Shown here: piece after piece, positions 1-11,606 of the stretch
Numbering within the stretch: position 1 is the stretch's first letter
Layout of the letters: every line of letters begins with the position of its first letter
Source of the DNA: Acanthaster planci
Lineage: Eukaryota; Echinodermata; Asteroidea; Valvatida; Acanthasteridae
Assembly (NCBI RefSeq): GCF_001949145.1
Contig: NW_019091508.1
Coordinates: 354,057-418,056, forward strand
Length of the DNA: 64,000 nucleotides
Direction: 5' to 3'
Translations under genes and position numbers: made by a program
The notes under the pieces: generated by a model
Database searches by the model: none
Seen by the model: only the letters and a program-made list of their open reading frames with translations
Told to the model about the DNA's origin: nothing

Positions 1-880
1 TTAACACTGCCTGTCTCTTTTCAACGAGTAAATGCGCCTATAGTGTTATTAGGAAACAAGCTGTATTGAAAGCCATTCTAATAACAACGCTCTTGGAGAG
101 GTGGTGTACGCGCGTTACGTGTCTCTTCGACAAACACAGGTGTCATGATCTGCCCAAAATGCTAGCCGGGGTCAAGCGAAGGGGCACGTGGGCGAGTGCA
201 GCGCCACCGCAGTCACGGCATCTCCTCGGATTAGGACAGACTAGTGTGGTTCCCTACCCAAGGATTCCCCGTCGACTCTTGATAAAAAATCTTAGGTCAG
301 GCATCATCCACAGATATAAAAAGATATGGCGCAAGGGTCAGGGGTCACAAGTTGAGAGCCTGGGTGTTTTTGATTTCATCACAGTGGTGCACCCTCTATG
401 CGTGGGCATTTAGTCGCCGTCGTGTCCTGATTCTTCCTAGATTCCCCTCAAGGGAGATTACCGAGGAGACCTTCGATTTCAATGTAAAGTAAAATAATGT
501 AGGATCAACAGCTGCCACTAGGATAGATACGGGCATGACGGGAGTTTACCGAACATCAACGGTACCATCCGAACATGCCGAATATAGACGGGACGACTTC
601 GGAATATTTTGGATATTTCCGGAAAACTGGAGGAATTCCTCCCGTCTTGGTCAAGTCAGAATCATCGCGTCTGGCCTCCAGACTAAGGACAGACTTCCAA
701 GTTTTAGGTGGCAGCCGACATGTTTTTCTAAACATTTTAATGTCTCATGAGTAAATGTCTCTAATCTTGTTGATCTTCCAGATTTCTCTACTCTGCATGA
801 GGATTCTGGGAACATTGGGAAACCATGCATGGATGCATATCGCGTAAGATGAAAAAGAAATACGTCCAGGGAAGCATATC
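1..880. other. No gene recognised (left edge)
   Basis: I see no convincing exon here. The next SLC29A4 exon should lie to the left on the minus strand, but I could not match this stretch to the following transporter helix, so that intron probably leaves the window. The open frames at 66-413 and 535-750 have no recognisable composition or splice context. Confidence 0.4.
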
Positions 881-933
881 ACTCATTGTAATGTCAAGGA
901 CATTTGTTGTGGCGTTAAGACAATGAAACGTAC

Positions 934-1365
934 CCGGACATGCAGTGAGAAACTTTCCACCAGTGCGTTGTTCAAAAACACCGCCACGAACGCTACCACG
1001 ATGTAGGTAAGGCTCATGTCGAACACGATGGTACTCCGAGGGTACTTGTCCAGGAAGTAATCCACGGCGGTGATGAAACTGTTGTAGGGCAGCAGGAACC
1101 CTATACCGGCCAGCAACAGGGAGGCATAAATGACGTTGCAGCGGTCTCGCGGATGGACCACGCGGATGGACGAGGCCGTCATCGGGTCGCCACTGCCGCT
1201 GTCGTCCGAGGAGTTATCGGTGCGGCGGGTAGACGACGCAGCGTCGTCCCGGACATCGTAGTGGCGGAACGGGCGAGATTCCATGTTGTCTGGTGCAATC
1301 AGCCCCGCCGTGTCGCGACTGTTGATGAAGACGTCGTCGAGTTGCGACATGCTGGATGGCGGCAT
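934..1365 (-). CDS. SLC29A4: SLC29A4/ENT4-like transporter, first coding exon (partial gene)
   Basis: First coding exon of an equilibrative nucleoside transporter of the ENT4 (plasma-membrane monoamine transporter) type. The family moves nucleosides and organic cations across the plasma membrane. The exon encodes 144 codons: a hydrophilic N-terminal tail of about 85 residues rich in Ser, Asp and Arg, then helix 1 with the ENT signature AGIGFLLPYNSFITAVDY, the linker DKYPRSTIVFDMSLTY, and helix 2 ending NNALVESFSLHVR. These match the start of vertebrate ENT4 closely. I chose the ATG at 1365; a second in-frame ATG (MSQLDDV) is at 1350. Open frame extends upstream without an ATG to a possible acceptor (TTACAG) near 1410, so the exon probably begins with 5' UTR. 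The donor is CGG|GTACGT at 933, phase 0. All later exons are outside the window. Confidence 0.85.
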
Positions 1366-1954
1366 GCAGAAGGCACTATCTTTCAATTTTATTAAAGTGA
1401 TCCTGTAATTTCAAGGAAGTACTTAGTCATTGATTTCCCTTTAACGAAGCTGTAATAATTCCTTCAGTACTGAATTGCAGGTTGTCCTTTTTTGTAGAAC
1501 CTGCTGGAGAAAAGATGCATGTTAATCAAACAGAGACATGACGACATGGCAATTTCATTTGAATATGATGGTATAGACTTACAAAATCAACCATGATTCA
1601 TCGTTTGTACTGTGTTCCATGAGGCACACTGACCTCAAAAGAGCGGAGTCCCCCCTTAATTTTTGACCCGTTGTCGGCACCAAACATATTAATTTTTTCC
1701 ACGGCCAGCACGAATGAATTTTAAGTGTCTTGTACATGTCTTGATATAATACTTTGTATAAAATTCGATATAATTATAGAGTTTCGAATAATATGGATTT
1801 CACTGACCAGACAATGGAAAATACGTCTCGTTTACACATTCAACATCATATTCACACATTTACAAATGCTCCCAATAAGTTTTACTTAAGTTGTGCAATA
1901 TTAACATGGATGTCTGATTCAAGGAACATAACCGAATATGATTATGTTTATTAC

Positions 1955-2165
1955 CTGGCCAATATTGGCTACAACTCCCACCCTTCCCATGTAAAAAGGG
2001 TCTTCGTAAAGACATGCTCCTTTAGGCTTGACGGCAAACAGCCACACAGCGCGTACGACAAACAGGTACGGCGTGACAAAGATTGCGGGAAGCGATGATT
2101 CAAGGATGGCGAGAAAGATTGGCGCATAATACACCAGCACATAATAGCAAGCTACAAGGCCTATC
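1955..2165 (-). CDS. Candidate exon of a membrane permease (possibly APC amino-acid permease type)
   Basis: A hydrophobic open stretch ends at a donor, GGCCAG|GTAATA. It reads as two likely membrane helices (YYVLVYYAPIFLAILESS and AIFVTPYLFVVRAVWLF), then a hydrophilic loop with EDPFYMGRVGVVANIGQ. The loop resembles the PF-(Y/H)-LGR-x-G segment near the C-terminus of APC-superfamily amino-acid permeases of the fungal type, which some marine invertebrates carry. An in-frame stop lies just upstream of the ATG at 2185, so the exon either starts there or at one of two AG acceptors near 2160-2170. No companion exon was found, so it could be a gene fragment. The assignment rests on a weak motif match. 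Confidence 0.25.
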
Positions 2166-2539
2166 ATATTTGACAAATCATTCATTCACAATTGTATCTA
2201 ATCCTTCTGCAAGTAGTGTCAAAGTTGCATGTCAGTGGTGCGTTGAGAACGGTCTGTAGGCAGCGATGCAAATGAAGCGCCTATGATAATTGGGCTCTAA
2301 AGGACGTTTGTTAGTCTCCTCGACCTGGCACTGGCCAGGAATGTAAGTACCGATCAGATAGGATGATTCCAATCAAGTGTCACCTAAAGGTGACAGGAAT
2401 GGATCAGAATTTACATTTTATTACCACGTGCCTGTTGGCGAACAAAAATGCACCCGCATTGTATGCCCTTCTCAGACGAGGACTTGCGCTGAGTCACACA
2501 CAGTCGTTTGGTGCATTGCTTATCACAACCCATAAATAT

Positions 2540-2592
2540 CACAAATCCCACAGAAGTGGATCCAGACGACACAAATCCCACAGAAGTGGATC
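2540..2592. repeat. Short direct duplication, two copies
   Basis: The word ACAAATCCCACAGAAGTGGA occurs twice, 30 bases apart, as a two-copy tandem duplication in otherwise featureless DNA. Confidence 0.8.
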
Positions 2593-2599
2593 AAGGAGA

Positions 2600-5500
2600 G
2601 GGGCAAGGAGATTTCTTTCACCATTTTCCTTTTAATCCGAGTTTGCCTTTCTTTTACTCGGGAAGAAATTCTAATCGAACGACCTTGGGTAATTATTACA
2701 GAACATGAAGATATTCAGTCGATGCCTTATGTGTCCCAATCACGGGGACAGGATGGTACGCGCTGAAATTGAAATGGTTTCCACAATGGAAATAACGAAC
2801 TACCTAATACCTCCTACCAAAAAGTACTGGCTTTTTCGTAAACATAGTCTTTTGGTGAACAGAGACCTATCGAGCATCATTGTTTTCTTTTGGTAAAGAT
2901 TTGTAGTTTGAAATACCCCACCTTATCCTTTGCTGTGCCTTCCTCAGTTCATCCTAACCAAAAACAAAACAAAACAAAACATTACAAAACAAAGCTTACC
3001 TTTGATGACATCAAGCTATGAGTTCATCACTCTATACGCTGACATGCCTTTGGGGCTGTGAACCGTACACCTTCAATTCTTGTCCATGAATTAACCAGAT
3101 ATTAATCATGCAGACGTAATTGGAGGTTACGGGCCTTGTGTGAGTACATCTAAGCGAATTGCAATCACTGTGTGGAGTCTAATGGAGTGCCGAGGAGAAA
3201 CCAGCAACGGCCGACTGGCCATGCGGTGTCATCTTTGGCAAGGCCTCGTCATCAGCGTGCGCTGGACACGTTGCCCGGTCAGTTATCGCACCCGAAGAAC
3301 TGCAAGCATCTCATCAGCCACTTGCTGCACTCCGTAAATTATACACCAAGTTAAGTGTGTTGGCTCCCACCAAATAATTTGTTAATGGGTCCATCATATT
3401 CCATTCCGTCTGACAATCTATTTAGACGCTGGATCAATGATGCTGAATAAAAGGCAGCGGGACACGTCCTATAACATCCGTCTTGGTGTCAAACGGCGTG
3501 CCTCAAGTGCCAATCCTGGTTGGTTACCTTGAAGCACCACTTCGGCTTGATAGCATCTGCATGCATTAATAATGTGGGATGCTCCGGGATGATGTCTTCA
3601 TTGGTGTCTGTGAGTCCGAGACTCTAAGGCTATCACACTGACATGTAGCTTTGAAGCTCCAGTAGATCCTCCCCGCCAAATGTCTTCTGTGAGGTTAATA
3701 CGGTGATATCGATGACGTCACGTCACCAGCTGCTGGCCAATACGCGGATAAAGGAAGATGAAAAAAAAGATGAAAGGGCGTTTGCCTACGCACATCTTCG
3801 ACGGCTGTTGCATGCGTGAAGGGAACAGCTGAACTCGAACTGTCTTCTCATAATGTAGCGTGATCATTACCAGCGAACACAAAAAAGCAGTGAGGACAAG
3901 ATAATTTCCTGACAGATTCTCGGCGAAGGAAGTTGGAATCGATTCCAGCGTCGGGGCAATCTCCACCATGGCACGATCTGGCGATCGAATGCAACCACTG
4001 AAACAGTGAAAAAACAGACGGACGATAACGAACCCTGAGCAGCCGCTTCATTAATTACTGCAAGCGCCCTCATTGTAAAAATTAATCTTGATGATGTCCA
4101 CATTTTGAGCAACGTTCACTGACGGTCAACGGCATATTATATGCATGACTTGTTATCTTCGCCCTCGTTTGGAATTTGCGACACCATTGATACATGCTTC
4201 AGGATTAAGAATGAATTTTATCAAATAACATTTGAAAGGTGCAACATTAGAAAGAAAAAGTCTTTTCAGTGTCGAGGTAGATATGCATTTGCACAACTGC
4301 ATCAGAACCCCTGTAATGACCCTGAAAGTGTCACCTATAACTTTGACAAAGAAGTTACAATTCCCGGTGAAGGTGTGTTTCTTCTTTGAAGTTTGTGACT
4401 CAGATTTTCTCTGCATAACTCTTTGCAATTCACTTCTCGAGAAAAGGATAACTCGCAGTAAAAGATACAAAAACAAAATTAAGCTTTATCGAAAGAAGAT
4501 AAATATTGCCTTTCTATGGAATCTGAATGCAGCAGGCGTGATCGCGAGATATTATGAAGTTAATGCATTCAATTTTTTCACTCGCAGTTGTTCAAATAAA
4601 ACGCCCCGGGCCAGAGGGAATCATCGACAATTGTCTAATATTTCTGCAGACAGGTCACGGAAGCCAGCTTAGATTTCTCAACCACTGGCATAATTTGCAG
4701 TCTCCACAGGCGGTAGGGTTGAGTGTCCCGTTGATCTTGAGGCGTGAAAAACTCGTTTCGTATTCATGGATTAACAGCTTGCAGTTTGACACAATAATTG
4801 AATGACAAGCTAACCCATGCGGTTGATGACAAGTTCATTGAATTTTATTTTAATCCGCGAAAGTTTACATTTTAAAAATGGACTAGCAGCGTAGCAAAGG
4901 AAAAGGTATGTACTCAAACTTGCTAAACATCAGATTTTCGTTTTTGTCAACTTTGAACAAAATAACAGTGACAGCAATCCACTCCCGGGCTAAGCTATAT
5001 AGGATCATTTCACATTTGTTTAACACAAAAGAGCTGGGCGGGTTGGAATCTGCCCTCCCCACTCAACCTTTGTTCCGATATCACTGCGTAAATTTTCAGG
5101 AGTTGAGCCTTTATGAGTTTTTAGAGTAGCCCTTTATGGTCACTTTGACACCAATTTTGCGAAAATCGAATATACCGTTGTTTGCCTGAGGCGGGTCAGC
5201 CAAAACTATGTACTTTTTTCATTGCAGTGCTCAATACACACGGGCTGCCACCCATGTAGCCTTGAACCTCAAAAGACCGTTACAACAAAACTATACGTCT
5301 GATTGAGTTCAAACTTCGTGTTTGTAATGATAATTAGTGCCTTTAAATACATGCCAAACTTTAAAAAAAATCGAGCAAGCACAGCCAAGTTGGAAGGAGG
5401 GAAGGAATCCGCCCCACCTCCGACAGTGAGATGGGCCAAAATACCCCGGCTTTTTAACTGGTTAAGTATACTTAAAGTGTAGCTGTAAGGAAATATTCTT

Positions 5501-5900
5501 ACAACTATTCTGCACTTTATACCCTTCTGCAATGCATAAAAGAACTATCTGCAACCCTCCGCATAGAAAAGTGTATTTTAATCAGTCAAAATTATCCATG
5601 TTTTCCTGGATAACTGAAGGCGCTCTTGCTGTGATGTCATCCACAGAAAACAGGCTTCAGTGCATGGTTTTTTTTTCTATTCAAATTGTGAATTCAGAAT
5701 TAACTCAATGAAAACAATTTTGGGTTCCAAGGAAGGGTTGCTTCCTTGCTAATTGCTATGCACTTGCCCAAAATTAATCACCAGAGAAGAGAAAATCTAG
5801 GCCAGCAAAACAAAATACAAGACTTTTTTGTGCACATACCATAGTAACATTGAAATTTTCGTCCAAGTCTTGTCGACATCAAGTAAAAAGTAAAAGAGGG
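2600..5900. other. Intergenic region without recognised gene
   Basis: AT-rich DNA. One stretch at 3871-3997 (minus) has a good acceptor (TTTTTTCACTGTTTCAG) and a donor (CTG|GTAATG), but I cannot assign its translation in any frame. An open plus-strand stretch at 3190-3350 is also unassigned. Nothing else is supported. Confidence 0.4.
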
Positions 5901-6913
5901 TTTAGGATCAACTTCTGTTCTGAAAATATTGATTTAAAACTAGGAGTGAACACATTTTACACAGCAAAGACATCTTGGCTAAACGCCGTTTGACAACTAC
6001 CGGTATTTTAGTACAAGGAAAAAACAGTTGAAAGTACTTCCTACAATGCATGACTTTCTTTCTGCGTCTGCAATGTTGAAGGGTAGAAATGGTGTTCAGC
6101 AAACCTTCGTGCAAGCATTAATCAATGAATACAATTTTAGGAGTTTTGCCTTTCCAGACATCGCTCTGAAACAAACGGCCAAACAAGAGTTTCCACCTTC
6201 CTATTATGATGTTAAATAAAGTTTAACGTTTAGACCACGACACTGCACGATGTAGACTAGTAGCACGGAATACGAAGAGTCGAAGGTATGAAAACCATTA
6301 AGTGTAGAGTTGGAAGTCGGGAAAGCAAACCAATCAATTACTCGCTGAGATGATACTTAGCTTTTTTTGGCGTCTTTTCTTCACTATTGTCTTGGCAGAA
6401 CTTCGACTTGTGACCGAAGTGCACGTAAATTCTTCCTTCGAACTTTTGTTGATACTATACGGTCTAAGCACAAAATCATGGAAAGATGTAGGGTTTGGAC
6501 AAGACGTTTGCATTTTTAGTCAAGAAGGATTAAGGCCATATGAAGAACAAACGGGGCTAAAATACACGTGTTTGCGATGGATAGCCTGTTTGCATTTAAA
6601 TGGTGGAAAGAGTGCAGGTTCAGAAATCCAAATTTTACATCACATCGACCACCGGGCCTGGGCATTTTTCCCAGTAGTGGCTCCGTCTAAGTCTTGGGCT
6701 AGAGACACATCTTTAGATATTCGATAGTTGGTACTAAATGGAAATCCAACAATGAGCTAAAGTGATAAACGGTGTTGACAGACAGTGGAGCTCCATTTGC
6801 CAAGACAGCCTCAATTAGAGATTAAATGGATGAAGTTAAAAACTATATAGCCCAAAGCAAACGAAACAAAGTTGTAAAAACTCGAATTACTCATGAGCAA
6901 TAGCCCAACTGTA

Positions 6914-7805
6914 CTACGGAAAGAAGCTGTGCCCGGTGTGGTCTTGCAACCAGACGTCCAGTTCTATCAGAAGGGCTTCCATTGTTGGCCTCTGCGCTGG
7001 AGTGGTCACCATGCAGGCCTTGGAGAGAAATAAGAGTTCAGACATCCCGAAGGATTTGAAGGCGATGTCACTTATCAGTGACCCCATGCTGTAGATGTCC
7101 GACTTCACGCCATAAGGCACCAGACCCTCCACCACCTCAGGGGCGATGTGACTGCTAAAGCGGTAATAAGCGTCCTTCTGTATGGGCGTCAGCGTCAGGC
7201 ACTGTGAGGTGGGCCCATTCAACCTTTGCGCGTTTCCCAGGTCGATGATTCGGCCGTGCCACCTCTCTCCAGAGTCGTCCGATTGGCTCCAGTCCCGCCA
7301 CAGCAGCACGTTGTTGCACTGCAGGTCGCAGTGGGCCCAGCCTGATTGGTGGAGAGCGAACAGCCCAGTAATGACGTCGTAGAGTACCCAGGCCCAGTTT
7401 TCGCTTGAGATTGGAGGCTCGCCCGTGATCAGCGCCTCGGCGACGCTCAGCGTCTGGAATGTCTTCGGGTCCCCCACGAACTTCTGGGCGAAGGAATAAT
7501 CGGAGATGACCCCCACTAGCTCTGGAAAGATGGGGCAGTGGTCCACCGCCCGCAGGGCCCTAATCTCCTTGGACATGGCAGAATGGGACCTCGCCAAGTA
7601 CCGCTTTACCGCTACCAACGACGAACCTCCCTCTGGCTTCCGGTACCGCATCAGGCGGACCACTCCGCTCTGTCCCCGGCCGAGAATCAGCGAGCAATGG
7701 GGATCCTTCCAGACGAAGCGCAGACTTTTCTTGTCAATGCAGGGCGCTCCAGCATATTCATCACTTTGGTCCGGAGGCTCATTGCTCCACGACTTGCTTT
7801 GTGAC
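6914..7805 (-). CDS. Kinase copy 1, exon 5: kinase domain
   Basis: Begins after the acceptor TTTTTATTAG and runs to the stop. The domain shows the glycine loop GRGQSGVV, catalytic Lys in VAVKRY, helix-C Glu in SKEIRALRAVDH, catalytic loop HCDLQCNNVLL, metal Asp in IIDLGNAQRL, APE as IAPEVVEG, helix-F Asp in SDIYSMG and the late Arg in AQRPTMEALL. All catalytic residues are present. HRD has become HCD (non-RD) and DFG is DLG. The first methionine candidate is a GTG inside the domain; the true start is four exons upstream. The acidic lead-in (NEPPDQSDEYAGAP) is shared with the other copies but shorter. Confidence 0.88.
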
Positions 7806-9958
7806 CTAATAAAAAAAATTGCAAATACATGTAATCATCTATGATGTAATAAGAGAGGAATATATTTATTTATCAAACATTAGCACCAAAACCCTAAGAG
7901 AACAACACCGTTTGATTTTTTCTCCCCCAACATCATGTTACATGAGCCCGAAGCCGCATTCGCTCTGAATCTATCCCTCCCCAACACCATAAGCTGGATA
8001 CGCTGCCGAATCCTACAATGCAATATTTACATCTTGTGACGAACTCCCTTTACATCTTTAATGAACTCACTTTTCAGGTAGAGTGACCCGCAAAGTGTTA
8101 TCTAACTCGGTCAAATCAGCCATAGCTGCAGTCCTGCGCATGCCCAGTCCCCGTGAAGGCATGGCAGCTTGATCGCCGACGGGAGCAACCCGGCTGGATC
8201 GTAGTACACGAGGCCTTCTCGTCGGTACTCTAGGGAGGGACAATTGGAAAGGACACTTTTAAACTTTCTATTAGGTCTAACTTCAAGAAACCTACATACA
8301 CAGTAACAGTCGCATACAACAGACTTACTGAACACATAAAAACGTAATTATAATAAACCGACACGTGTTGCATTCACAAGCATGAAAATCTATGGTAATA
8401 ACAAAATGAAATTTGTCTTCAATACCTGTTGGACTCGGCAGTCCTGGATGCCTTTTGCGATCGAGAGGTCCACGGACAAGCGAACCACCTCTTTCTTGTC
8501 CCCCGACCGTCTGTCGTTCCATGAGACGGCGCGGGTGCACGGATGTCAGGGGGCTTGGTCTGGAGGGGAGCAACCCGGCAGCGTCGGAACATCCGACTCA
8601 GGGCGCCAAACCAACCGGACGGACCGGCGGTAGTTCCAGGCCTGTATTAGAATGAAACGTAAATTATAAGAAATGCTGAAACGAATAGCACATTCTTTGC
8701 CAATATCTTGGCTCTCAGGAAGTGTCTTGCACGACTACATCTTTTTTTTATCAAAATATTCTATTAAACCTTGACAACCCCTCAAATCTCCTCGAAGAAT
8801 TTTATCTCTAAAGCTTTACTTTAGTTTGAAATAAAAATTGACAACATAAATCAAGTTAAATTATTTTTAACCTTTTGGATATTTTGTGGGCATCAAAAAT
8901 CAATGTTCATAATTAATCAATGTTCAAATTGTACTGAAACCTTTCAAAACTAGAAAGCTGATGCAATGTCGTGTTAATTTACGGGGGGGGGGCTTAGCCA
9001 CATCTTTGCCGTGCACGTGTACCTGCTGGATTTGGACGGGGCATCAGCGGGGTACTCCGGGGCGGATGGGCCGGGTATCGTGCAGTGTTCACCACCGTAA
9101 TTAGCACTATTAGGTGCTGGGTCGCCGACTGATGACTCTCCAGGGTAGCTCGGTGAGACAGATCTATTTTCGTAATCAAATATTAAGAATCGTCATTTGT
9201 TCTTAAGTGGTGTATATCTTTCCTAAATACTTTTGCAACGTCACGTAATCATTGTTGGCTCTAACTTTAGTTAACTTTACCACACTGTTGTTAACATATG
9301 AAATTTCAGTCACAGAAGTAATCCAATACTACAAAGGATACGATGGCTCTCCTTGAAGTGACTCTCTATTCGTCAAGTTTGGACATCATTTTCTTTTCTT
9401 TCGCCTCAATATTTATCTCCACATTTTAACGTACAATTTCTTACATTGGTCGACAAACAAAAGATGTTTGACACCGAAACTGAATTAGAAAAACAAATTC
9501 TATATGTTACGTCTCATAAAAATTAAATAGACGCAATAAACACTAAGCTGAAGACTTTAAATTTTGAACGGAAATGAGAGTTACTTTTTGGAACTTTCTA
9601 ATGAAACATTAAGCTCAGGAAAATACACAGTTATCTGTCAAAGGATTACATATACTTATAATTGATGTTGATATAGATTTTTCACAAAATGATATTGTAA
9701 AACATCGTTTTACTATTCTACATTAGGAAATAAAAGTAGAACATTTGAACCCTTACGATCAACATTCCACTAGCAATGCACAATAACTGTCTATAGTAGT
9801 TAAGCTATTTATTATATAAATGTAACATTAAATCTGTACAGTCAATACAAGAAAACTGAACTTTAGTAAACAAGGTAAACAGAGTGTAATACGTACATCA
9901 GTCGGGCGGTGGTGGTTCCAGCAAATCTAGAGATCTGTTCAGGATCGTATTTGAGCAT
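6914..9958 (-). CDS. Kinase family copy 1: non-RD protein kinase, short five-exon form (whole gene)
   Basis: Five exons on the minus strand join in frame: 9897-9958, 9023-9163, 8426-8641, 8071-8229, 6914-7805, total 1470 nt (489 residues plus stop). The N-terminal half (about 190 residues) is rich in Pro, Arg and Ser with no named domain; its best-conserved parts are GDPAP, FGALSRMFRR, RKRWFACPWTS and DQAAMPSRGLGM. The C-terminal half is a complete kinase domain. Relative to copies 2 and 3, two middle exons are absent. Exon 4 ends in phase 2 and the kinase exon begins accordingly, so the frame survives. The protein presumably phosphorylates Ser/Thr or Tyr; specificity cannot be read from the sequence. 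Copy 2, a tandem duplicate, lies upstream on the same strand. The exon model is strong; the biological role is unknown. Confidence 0.8.
8071..8229 (-). CDS. Kinase copy 1, exon 4
   Basis: 159 nt, phase 2 at both ends. The acceptor CTCCCTAG and donor GAAAA|GTGAGT are conserved in the three copies. It encodes a basic then mixed segment with VLRSSRVAPVGDQAAMPSRG and ends TLPEK. Confidence 0.8.
8426..8641 (-). CDS. Kinase copy 1, exon 3
   Basis: 216 nt, identical in length in all three copies, phase 2 at both ends. It encodes a Pro/Arg-rich segment with FGALSRMFRRCRVAPLQ and RKRWFACPWTSRSQ. A second frame is also open through much of the exon, but only this frame is open from acceptor (AATACAG) to donor (CCAACAG|GTATTG) and fits the neighbouring phases. 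Confidence 0.8.
9023..9163 (-). CDS. Kinase copy 1, exon 2
   Basis: 141 nt, phase 2 at both ends, same length in all copies. The acceptor is AAAATAG|AT and the donor CAGCAG|GTACAC. It encodes a Pro/Ser/Gly-rich acidic segment with GESSVGDPAPNSANYGGEH and GPSAPEYPADAPSKSSR. Confidence 0.75.
9897..9958 (-). CDS. Kinase copy 1, exon 1 (start)
   Basis: 62 nt: 20 codons plus two bases, MLKYDPEQISRFAGTTTARL, then donor GAT|GTACGT. I chose this ATG because all three copies have it at the same place, preceded by a purine at -3 and by an in-frame TGA 18-27 bases upstream. An overlapping frame ending in PPPPD stops before the splice site. Confidence 0.75.
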
Positions 9959-10094
9959 CTCTCTCTCGAGGCAATTGAATCAAGCTTCGAAATAACTGGC
10001 AAAAACGAGTGCAAAATAAGGCTGTTCCGAACTCGATGAGCACAAAACGATTTCTGGCGTTGTAATTGTTTCGAGACGGCCAAATCATCTAGTG

Positions 10095-10170
10095 ACATTG
10101 GTTGGGCAACGCGTGCTTATTGTTTCTTTGTTGCGTCACAGATAAAACGCGCGCGAAAATCAAACATGGC
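10095..10170 (-). promoter_or_regulatory. Conserved promoter segment of kinase copy 1
   Basis: A block just upstream of the exon-1 region is conserved in all three kinase genes. Read 5' to 3' on the gene strand it contains CGCGCGCGTTTTATCTGTGA, a TGACGCAAC CRE/ATF-like word, GAAACAATA (SOX-like), then GCGTTGCCCAACCAATGT with a CCAAT box. There is no TATA box. It probably contains the core promoter or proximal elements; factor names are guesses from motif shape. Confidence 0.55.
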
Positions 10171-10714
10171 ATTTCGCGCATGCCTTGACGTACACGATGA
10201 TGCGAGGAGTTTGAATGATGATTTATTTTTTATCAGAACAGTTTCAAGGCATATCTTTGGGTCGTGGAAATGATTGAGGGGGCTGACTCTGCTAAATCAC
10301 TACCATTTGTTACGCTGGAAATGTAAAATTACAAGATATTGGACTACGCAGTTTTTTCTCTCTTCTGTAGTCCTTTTTGTATGGTGGTATCAAATTAACT
10401 TCTTCAAATCACTTGAACCTACGAGTTTTTCCTTGGATCAAATTGTCCAACGCACATGCAGTAGTGCAGGCCCAGGGTTGGTTGGGTGACGGTAGCAGAT
10501 TTTGCCTCCTTCACTTCTGTTAAGGGGCATTTAGGTTAGGTTTGGCATACATTCCCACATACATGCGTGTAGCAAGCACAGCAGGCGCCGTGCGTACGTG
10601 GATTTATGTGCCTGAGTGAGGGAATTTCGTCCAATCACCCCATGGCAAGATTGACGCTTGTGCAACAACAGCGGGGTTCTGTTCATGTCGTTATTTTATC
10701 GAAAACTTCCCTCA

Positions 10715-10760
10715 AGGAAGAACCCAAGTGAGAATGAAACCCACGACAAAGTCCGACAAA
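10715..10760 (-). repeat. Degraded tRNA-like B-box fragment
   Basis: On the minus strand GACTTTGTCGTGGGTTTCAT is a damaged copy of the T-arm-like sequence at 21.47-21.52 kb, present because the region is duplicated. It is not a tRNA gene. Confidence 0.4.
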
Positions 10761-11606
10761 CAACGGTAAATACTTTTCTCCTACTAAATACATACAACTG
10801 GAATATCAAGTCTGTCCAATTGGTGGGTATATTTCATCTGGTAAACGGTTGTGTTCATATCAAACAAAAGGCAAAAAGAGAGGAATTAGAAGAAACTATA
10901 ATACTCAGGAAGGTATTTTGCCGCTTATGAGTAAAGTTGCAAATTTTTCTGGCGACATTTCTGACCAAATTAAATGTTTCTAATTCCCATATTTATTCCT
11001 TTTTCAACAAAACTAATAACCAGTGAAGTAAAACCTGCTGAATATCAAAGTCAGAAAATTACCTTCTTTGTTGCACCTTTCTTAAAACCCTGGGACGCGG
11101 TATGAATTTTTTTAAATGGTCTCTGGAGCGGCCTCGCCAGGTGTGTCCGTATCATTTCTAAGGGTTTCAGAGCCCTGAGTCCGTCCTAAAGGTATATAAA
11201 TGCTTTAGTGGTTGTCCCCTAGCCTCTACAGCTCTTAAAAACCACCAAAAATACATCACAGTACCGTGGGGGGCCGTTTTCCCAGGCTATCCCGATTTGA
11301 GGGGGTGGGCCTCGCCACGCGCCAGCCAAGCCACACCACCACCACAAACCCCCCCAACCAAAGTAACACTTCAAAGACAGCCGAAAGAGGCCTCTGACAA
11401 GTTCCAGACAGCAGATCTGCAAACTCTAAGCAGGAGTTTCCTTCGTACATCCCGCATCTATAATAGTTTGGCATCACAATCTTTCCCCCTTATTAAAATT
11501 AAATATTCTCAATCGCGGCTATAAGCTGGGTTGTTCCTCATTCTGAGAAACACTCCATTTTGTCTGAAATGCAGGAGGAAGTAGAAGTAAGTGTAGTCTG
11601 ACTTAC

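Noticed and set aside
3172-3354. Open plus-strand frames near 3.2 kb
   Set aside because: More than one frame is open and none has a recognisable motif or splice partner.
3871-3997. Stretch with a good acceptor and donor at 3.9 kb
   Set aside because: Open in all three frames, none recognisable; not enough to call a gene.
9898-10098. 66-codon frame ending LEPPPPD as the kinase N-terminus
   Set aside because: It stops before the conserved splice donor and the equivalent frame is broken in copy 2; the other frame joins correctly to exon 2 in all copies. Kept only as an upstream-frame finding.
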